Part shown: positions 60,147 to 64,000 of the stretch, in pieces
How positions within the stretch are numbered: position 1 is the stretch's first letter
Layout of the letters: each line of letters begins with the position of its first letter
NCBI GenBank assembly: GCA_910586705.1
Contig: CAJUJK010000019.1
Coordinates: 1-64,000, forward strand
Direction of reading: 5' to 3'
Source of the DNA: an uncultured Lachnospiraceae bacterium
GTDB taxonomy: Bacteria; Bacillota; Clostridia; Lachnospirales; Lachnospiraceae
Length of the DNA stretch: 64,000 nucleotides
The notes under the pieces: model-generated
The model's input: only the letters and a program-made list of their open reading frames with translations
The model's database searches: none
Told to the model about the DNA's origin: nothing
Made by a program: the position numbers and the translations under genes

Positions 60147-61022
60147 ATGGATCAGGCTGAACAACTGAGAAGGATAATAAAGGGAAGCGCTCCGCCGAAA
60201 CGTCCTCTGGCAAGGGTCATCACCGTTACAAGCGGCAAGGGAGGCGTTGGGAAATCAAATACGGCGATCAATCTGGCAATACAGTTTCGCAAAATGGGAC
60301 AGAAGGTTATTATTCTGGATGCGGATTTCGGACTGGCAAACATAGAGATCATGTTTGGCGCCGTTCCTAAACATAACTTGTGTGATTTAATTTATCAGGG
60401 AAAGAATATCAGGGATATCATCACCTGGGGTCCCATGGAAGTGGGCTTTATATCGGGCGGTTCCGGGATCACGGGGATGACGAATCTGGATAAGGATAAT
60501 CTGGTGACTATCATAGACAATCTGGCGGAGTTAGACGAGATGGCGGAGACCATTATTGTGGATACCGGCGCGGGCATTTCGGACGCGGTGCTGGAATTTC
60601 TCGTGGCGAGCGGGGAGATCCTTCTGGTGACCACGCCGGAGCCGACTTCCATCACGGACTCCTACTCGCTCCTTAAGGCGCTGAGCCGTCATCCCCGCTA
60701 CAGGGCGGAGAGAACGCAGGTGAAGGTGCTCGCGAACAAGGTGACGGGGGAACAGGAAGCGCTCTCGCTTTACGGGAAGCTGGAAACGGTGGTGGAGCGG
60801 TATCTCAAGGTGTCGGTCTCCTATCTGGGGATGATTCCGCAGGATCCGCTTCTGGCGAAGGCGGTGATGCAGCAGATGCCGGTATCTTTGGATAACCCCA
60901 AGGCAAGGTCAGCGATTGCCTACGAAATTATCGCGGCGAAACTGATGAATAAGGAACTGGACAAAACGATTCCGAGGCGTGGTATGGCGGCATTCTTTTC
61001 CCATATCATGTCGGGAAAATAA
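60147..61022 (+). CDS. flhG: Flagellar number regulator FlhG (MinD-like ATPase)
   Basis: This is a 291-residue P-loop ATPase of the MinD/ParA class: VTSGKGGVGKSNTAINLAIQ, switch VIILDADFGLANIEIMFG, IIVDTGAGISDAVLEF, TTPEPTSITDSYSLLKALSR. The N-terminal DQAEQLRRII motif is the FlhG segment that stimulates FlhF GTPase. The C-terminal basic helix (TIPRRGMAAFFSHIM) is like a membrane-targeting end. Confidence 0.95.
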   Translation: MDQAEQLRRIIKGSAPPKRPLARVITVTSGKGGVGKSNTAINLAIQFRKMGQKVIILDADFGLANIEIMFGAVPKHNLCDLIYQGKNIRDIITWGPMEVGFISGGSGITGMTNLDKDNLVTIIDNLAELDEMAETIIVDTGAGISDAVLEFLVASGEILLVTTPEPTSITDSYSLLKALSRHPRYRAERTQVKVLANKVTGEQEALSLYGKLETVVERYLKVSVSYLGMIPQDPLLAKAVMQQMPVSLDNPKARSAIAYEIIAAKLMNKELDKTIPRRGMAAFFSHIMSGK

Positions 61023-61053
61023 GACGGCAGGCATTTACGCCGGGAGGTAAGAG

Positions 61054-61782
61054 ATGTCAGAAGTGTTATCAAAGTACGCGGTGCCGGGAGGAGAGGTAGA
61101 ACTCAAGGCGATCGGCAGGGAGCGGGAGCCGGAGGACAGCAGGCTGCGCAAGGCACACCGGAGTCAGGTCCTGCGGGTATTGACGGAGAACCGCGTGGAG
61201 GTAGCGATGCCGATCGAGGAGGGCAAGCTGATTCTCCTGCCGGTGGACGGCGAATACGACATGTATTTTTACGGGAACAACGTGGTTTACCAGTGCACGG
61301 CGCGGGTGGCTGACCGCTATCGCCATAACGGGCAGTATGTGCTGGTGATGGATCTGACGAGCAACCTGCGCAATTACCAGAGGCGCGAGTATTACCGTTT
61401 CAGCTGCGCGCTGGAAATGGATTCGAGACAGCTTAGCGAGGAGGAGGAAATCTCCGTTGCCGCGCAGGAGGAACTGCTGCCGGCGCTGCCCTTAAAGAGC
61501 AGCGTGATCGTGGACATCAGCGGCGGCGGGCTCAGGTTTGTTGCCTACTACGCTTACGAGGTGAACAGCCTGATCCTGTGTAAGTACCATCTGCAGATTG
61601 AAGGCAGGGAGAAGGAGTACCGGCTTGTTGGAAAAGTTCTGGCGGTGAACGAGCTGGAGAAGGAGCCGGGCGTGTTTGACCACCGCGTGCAGTATGTGAA
61701 TGTAGATCCTCAGGACAGGGAGGAAATTATTCAGTATATTTTTGACGAGGCGAGGAAAACCCATAGGAAAGCGGGTGGCTGA
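61054..61782 (+). CDS. PilZ-domain c-di-GMP effector, YcgR-like
   Basis: This is a 242-residue protein. An N-terminal YcgR-N-like barrel (VEVAMPIEEGKLILLPVDGE) is followed by a PilZ domain with QRREYYRFSC (RxxxR-type arginines) and DISGGGLRF (the D-x-S-x-x-G motif), both c-di-GMP binding. Such proteins slow the motor on c-di-GMP. It lies between flhG and cheB, as in many Clostridia operons. It begins behind CGGGAGG. Confidence 0.88.
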   Translation: MSEVLSKYAVPGGEVELKAIGREREPEDSRLRKAHRSQVLRVLTENRVEVAMPIEEGKLILLPVDGEYDMYFYGNNVVYQCTARVADRYRHNGQYVLVMDLTSNLRNYQRREYYRFSCALEMDSRQLSEEEEISVAAQEELLPALPLKSSVIVDISGGGLRFVAYYAYEVNSLILCKYHLQIEGREKEYRLVGKVLAVNELEKEPGVFDHRVQYVNVDPQDREEIIQYIFDEARKTHRKAGG

Positions 61783-61799
61783 TCTGCCGGAGGTAGAAT

Positions 61800-62927
61800 A
61801 TGAAAAATATATTGCTGGTTGACGACTCTGCACTCATGAGAAGGGTGCTCTGTGATATAATTGAATCAGATAAGCGATTCCGTGTACAGGACAGGGCGGT
61901 AAACGGTCTGGATGCGCTGGCTCTGCTCAGCAGGAAGTCCTACGATGCGGTTGTGCTCGACGTGAATATGCCGCAGATGAACGGGCTGGAGCTTCTGAAG
62001 GAGCTGCAGAAACGCAGGATCTCGGCGAAGATCATTATGGCGAGCACGGACACGGCGGACGGTGCGAAGGTTACGCTTGACGCGCTGGAACTGGGTGCGC
62101 TGGATTTTATCCACAAGCCTACCAGTGCGCTGGACTGCCGTAACGGGTCTTTCAGTCAGGGACTGCTGCAGATTCTTGCCGCGGTAACGGATCTGGATAC
62201 GCCGATGCCGGCACCGGCTCCGTCGGGACCAGCGGCGGTTCCGAGAGCGGCGAGGAACATTGTGGGCAGAACGGGAGCGGTTCCTGCGGTGGAGAAGCCG
62301 GAGAAAAAGGTGACGGCGCCGCCTTCGGGGAAGGCAGTCTACAATCCGGGAAGCCAGATTGTGGCGCTGGCCAGTTCCACAGGCGGTCCCAAGGCATTGC
62401 AGGCGGTTATTCCGAAACTCCCGGCGAACCTGAAGGTGCCGGTGGTGGTGGTGCAGCATATGCCTGCCGGATTTACGGCGTCCCTTGCAGAGAGGCTGAA
62501 CTCCCTGAGCGAAGTCACCGTGAAGGAAGCGGCGGAGGGAGATGTGCTCATGCCCGGCAATGTATATATCGCCATGGGCGGGAAGCATCTGAATGTTCTG
62601 AATATGTCGGGCAAATATACGATCCATTATTCGGACGAACCGGCAAGGGAAGGTGTGAAACCGTGTGCGAACTACATGTATGAATCCCTGATGGACAGCA
62701 AATTCGACAGGGTGGTATGCGTGGTGATGACGGGGATGGGAGCAGACGGTACAGAAGGAATCCAGCATCTGAAAGAGAAAAAGAAAATACATGTGATTGT
62801 ACAGGAGGCGAGCACATGCGCCGTGTACGGGATGCCGAAGAGCGCCGTGAACGCGGGACTGGCGGATCAGGTAGTGCCGCTGGAGCAGATCGCACAGGAA
62901 ATCACAACAAACGTGGGGGTAAAATAA
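61800..62927 (+). CDS. cheB: Chemotaxis protein-glutamate methylesterase CheB
   Basis: This 375-residue protein combines a receiver (ILLVDDSALMRRVLCDII, Asp54 in VVLDVNMPQM, Lys in DFIHKPTSAL), a Pro/Ala-rich linker (PAPAPSGPAAVPRAARN) and a methylesterase domain. The catalytic triad is Ser in ASSTGGPKAL, His in VVQHMPAGFT and Asp in TGMGADGTEGI. It removes methyl groups from chemoreceptors. It is followed by cheA after one base. Confidence 0.96.
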   Translation: MKNILLVDDSALMRRVLCDIIESDKRFRVQDRAVNGLDALALLSRKSYDAVVLDVNMPQMNGLELLKELQKRRISAKIIMASTDTADGAKVTLDALELGALDFIHKPTSALDCRNGSFSQGLLQILAAVTDLDTPMPAPAPSGPAAVPRAARNIVGRTGAVPAVEKPEKKVTAPPSGKAVYNPGSQIVALASSTGGPKALQAVIPKLPANLKVPVVVVQHMPAGFTASLAERLNSLSEVTVKEAAEGDVLMPGNVYIAMGGKHLNVLNMSGKYTIHYSDEPAREGVKPCANYMYESLMDSKFDRVVCVVMTGMGADGTEGIQHLKEKKKIHVIVQEASTCAVYGMPKSAVNAGLADQVVPLEQIAQEITTNVGVK

Positions 62928-62928
62928 T

Positions 62929-64000
62929 ATGGATGTAAGCCAGTATCTTGAGATTTTCCTTGATGAAACCAATGAACATCTGCAGAATTTAAATACGCAG
63001 ATTCTCTCTCTGGAGCAGGATCCCGAGAACATGGACACGATCAACGAGATCTTCCGTGCTGCCCATTCCTTAAAGGGTATGGCGGGAACCATGGGCTATA
63101 AGAGAATGCAGACGCTGACCCATGATATGGAGAACGTTTTCTCTGAGGTGAGAAACGGCAATATCAAAGTGAAGGCGGATATGATCGATGTGCTGTTCCA
63201 GTGTCTTGACGCGCTGGAGGAGTATAACACGAATATCAGGGAAAGCTCCGACGAGGGTACGAATGATAACGGTGCGCTGATCAAGCGGTTGAACGATATT
63301 ATGGGCGGCGGTTCCGATGACAGCGCCGCGCCGGCAGAGCAGGAACAGGCGCCGCAGGCGCAGGCTGTGGATGCAGCGGCTGCGGGCGGTTTTGTGGGAA
63401 TTAAGCTGAACGAGAACCAGCAGAGTGTACTCGGCGAGGCGCTCAAGCAGGGCAAGAGAGTGTACGGGCTGACCGTGAAAGTACAGGAGTCCTGTATTCT
63501 GAAGGCGGCAAGGGCGTTTCTGGTGTTTAAGGCGATTGAGGAGACGAGCGAAATCATTGTTTCCGATCCTTCCTCGCAGGATATTGAGGACGAAAAGTTC
63601 GATCTGCACTTCAGTCTGATTATTGTTTCCGAGGCAGAACTGAACGAAGTTGTGACGGCGGCAAAGAGTGTGTCCGAGATCGAGGACGTCTCCGGCAGCG
63701 TGCTGAACATTGACGATGTGGGGGCGGCTGAGACGGAGGAATCCCATGCGGCGGAGACCGGGGCAGAGGCAGAGGCGGCAGCGCCCGCGGCGCCCGCACA
63801 GGAGGCACAGGCAGCCCAGACACCTGTGGCAGCGCAGGCGCCGGCTCCCGCGGAGGCAGCGGCGCAGACACCGGCGCCCGCGGCGAAGAAGGCGCCCGCG
63901 AATAAGCCTGTGGTAAACCGTACAGTCAGAGTGGATATAGAGAAACTGGATACGCTGATGAATCTGGTCAGCGAGTTGATTATCGCGAAGAACTCCCTCG
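62929..64000 (+). CDS. cheA: Chemotaxis histidine kinase CheA, 5' part (cut by window edge)
   Basis: Only the first 357 codons are present; the frame is open to the window end. ATG 62929 follows cheB by one base. The HPt domain (MDVSQYLEIFLDETNEHLQN) has the phospho-His in FRAAHSLKGMAGTMGYKRMQ. Then comes a P2-like CheY-binding region (residues about 155-260), an Ala/Pro/Gln-rich linker (AAAPAAPAQEAQAAQTPV) and the start of the dimerisation domain (RTVRVDIEKLDTLMNLVSEL). The kinase domain is outside the window. Confidence 0.96.
   Translation, partial: MDVSQYLEIFLDETNEHLQNLNTQILSLEQDPENMDTINEIFRAAHSLKGMAGTMGYKRMQTLTHDMENVFSEVRNGNIKVKADMIDVLFQCLDALEEYNTNIRESSDEGTNDNGALIKRLNDIMGGGSDDSAAPAEQEQAPQAQAVDAAAAGGFVGIKLNENQQSVLGEALKQGKRVYGLTVKVQESCILKAARAFLVFKAIEETSEIIVSDPSSQDIEDEKFDLHFSLIIVSEAELNEVVTAAKSVSEIEDVSGSVLNIDDVGAAETEESHAAETGAEAEAAAPAAPAQEAQAAQTPVAAQAPAPAEAAAQTPAPAAKKAPANKPVVNRTVRVDIEKLDTLMNLVSELIIAKNSL

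Noticed and set aside
1..64000. CRISPR arrays, insertion sequences, rRNA genes
   Set aside because: No regularly spaced direct repeats, no transposase reading frames with terminal inverted repeats, and no rRNA-like segment were seen.

Overview
The window comes from the chromosome of a motile, Gram-positive Clostridia member, most likely a Lachnospiraceae. The evidence is the chromosomal order comM-dprA-topA-codY followed directly by a long flagellar/chemotaxis operon, FliY in place of FliN, a CodY regulator, a MotE-like protein and FlbD. The genus cannot be fixed from the sequence alone. All convincing genes lie on the + strand.

Bases 1 to about 29,590 are the right-hand part of a siphovirus-type prophage, visibly more AT-rich than the DNA after it. 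Its left end, with integrase, lysogeny genes and terminase, is outside the window. In order it carries: (i) a cargo block at 91-4054 with a nicotinamidase-like cysteine hydrolase, a vWA (TerY-like) protein, a PP2C phosphatase and an unusual protein kinase, which together look like a TerY-P phosphorylation triad plus a fourth enzyme; (ii) six small unassigned genes (4061-6421); (iii) two tRNA genes, one of them initiator-like, and a small zinc-finger gene; (iv) a head module (portal, MuF-like protein, a tiny histone-H1-tail-like peptide, scaffold with a Prp-type cleavage motif, capsid, connectors); (v) a tail module (tube protein, tail assembly chaperone with a clear programmed -1 frameshift, a 1,801-residue tape measure with about eleven repeats, tip and fibre proteins); (vi) a lysis module (XhlA-like protein, holins, two-enzyme endolysin with SH3 domain). 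Two related three-way-junction RNA structures sit upstream of the major tail protein gene and of the tape-measure gene.

The prophage ends inside comM (yifB, a Mg-chelatase-like AAA+ gene). Only the C-terminal part of ComM remains, in frame up to a stop codon at the junction (29,576-29,578). Then follow dprA, a small conserved ORF, topA with a good sigma-A promoter, and codY, whose own promoter holds a near-consensus CodY box.

From 35,408 to the right edge is a flagellar/chemotaxis supercluster: flgB flgC fliE fliF fliG fliH fliI fliJ motE-like fliK flgD, a flagellar operon protein, flgE, then flbD motA motB fliL fliM fliY cheY fliO fliP fliQ fliR flhB flhA flhF flhG, a PilZ (YcgR-like) gene, cheB and the first part of cheA. 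Rod, MS ring, switch, export gate and ATPase, hook, stator, placement GTPases, c-di-GMP brake and chemotaxis signalling are encoded in what reads as two or three transcription units. The breaks are a promoter before fliK and a terminator plus promoter between flgE and flbD.
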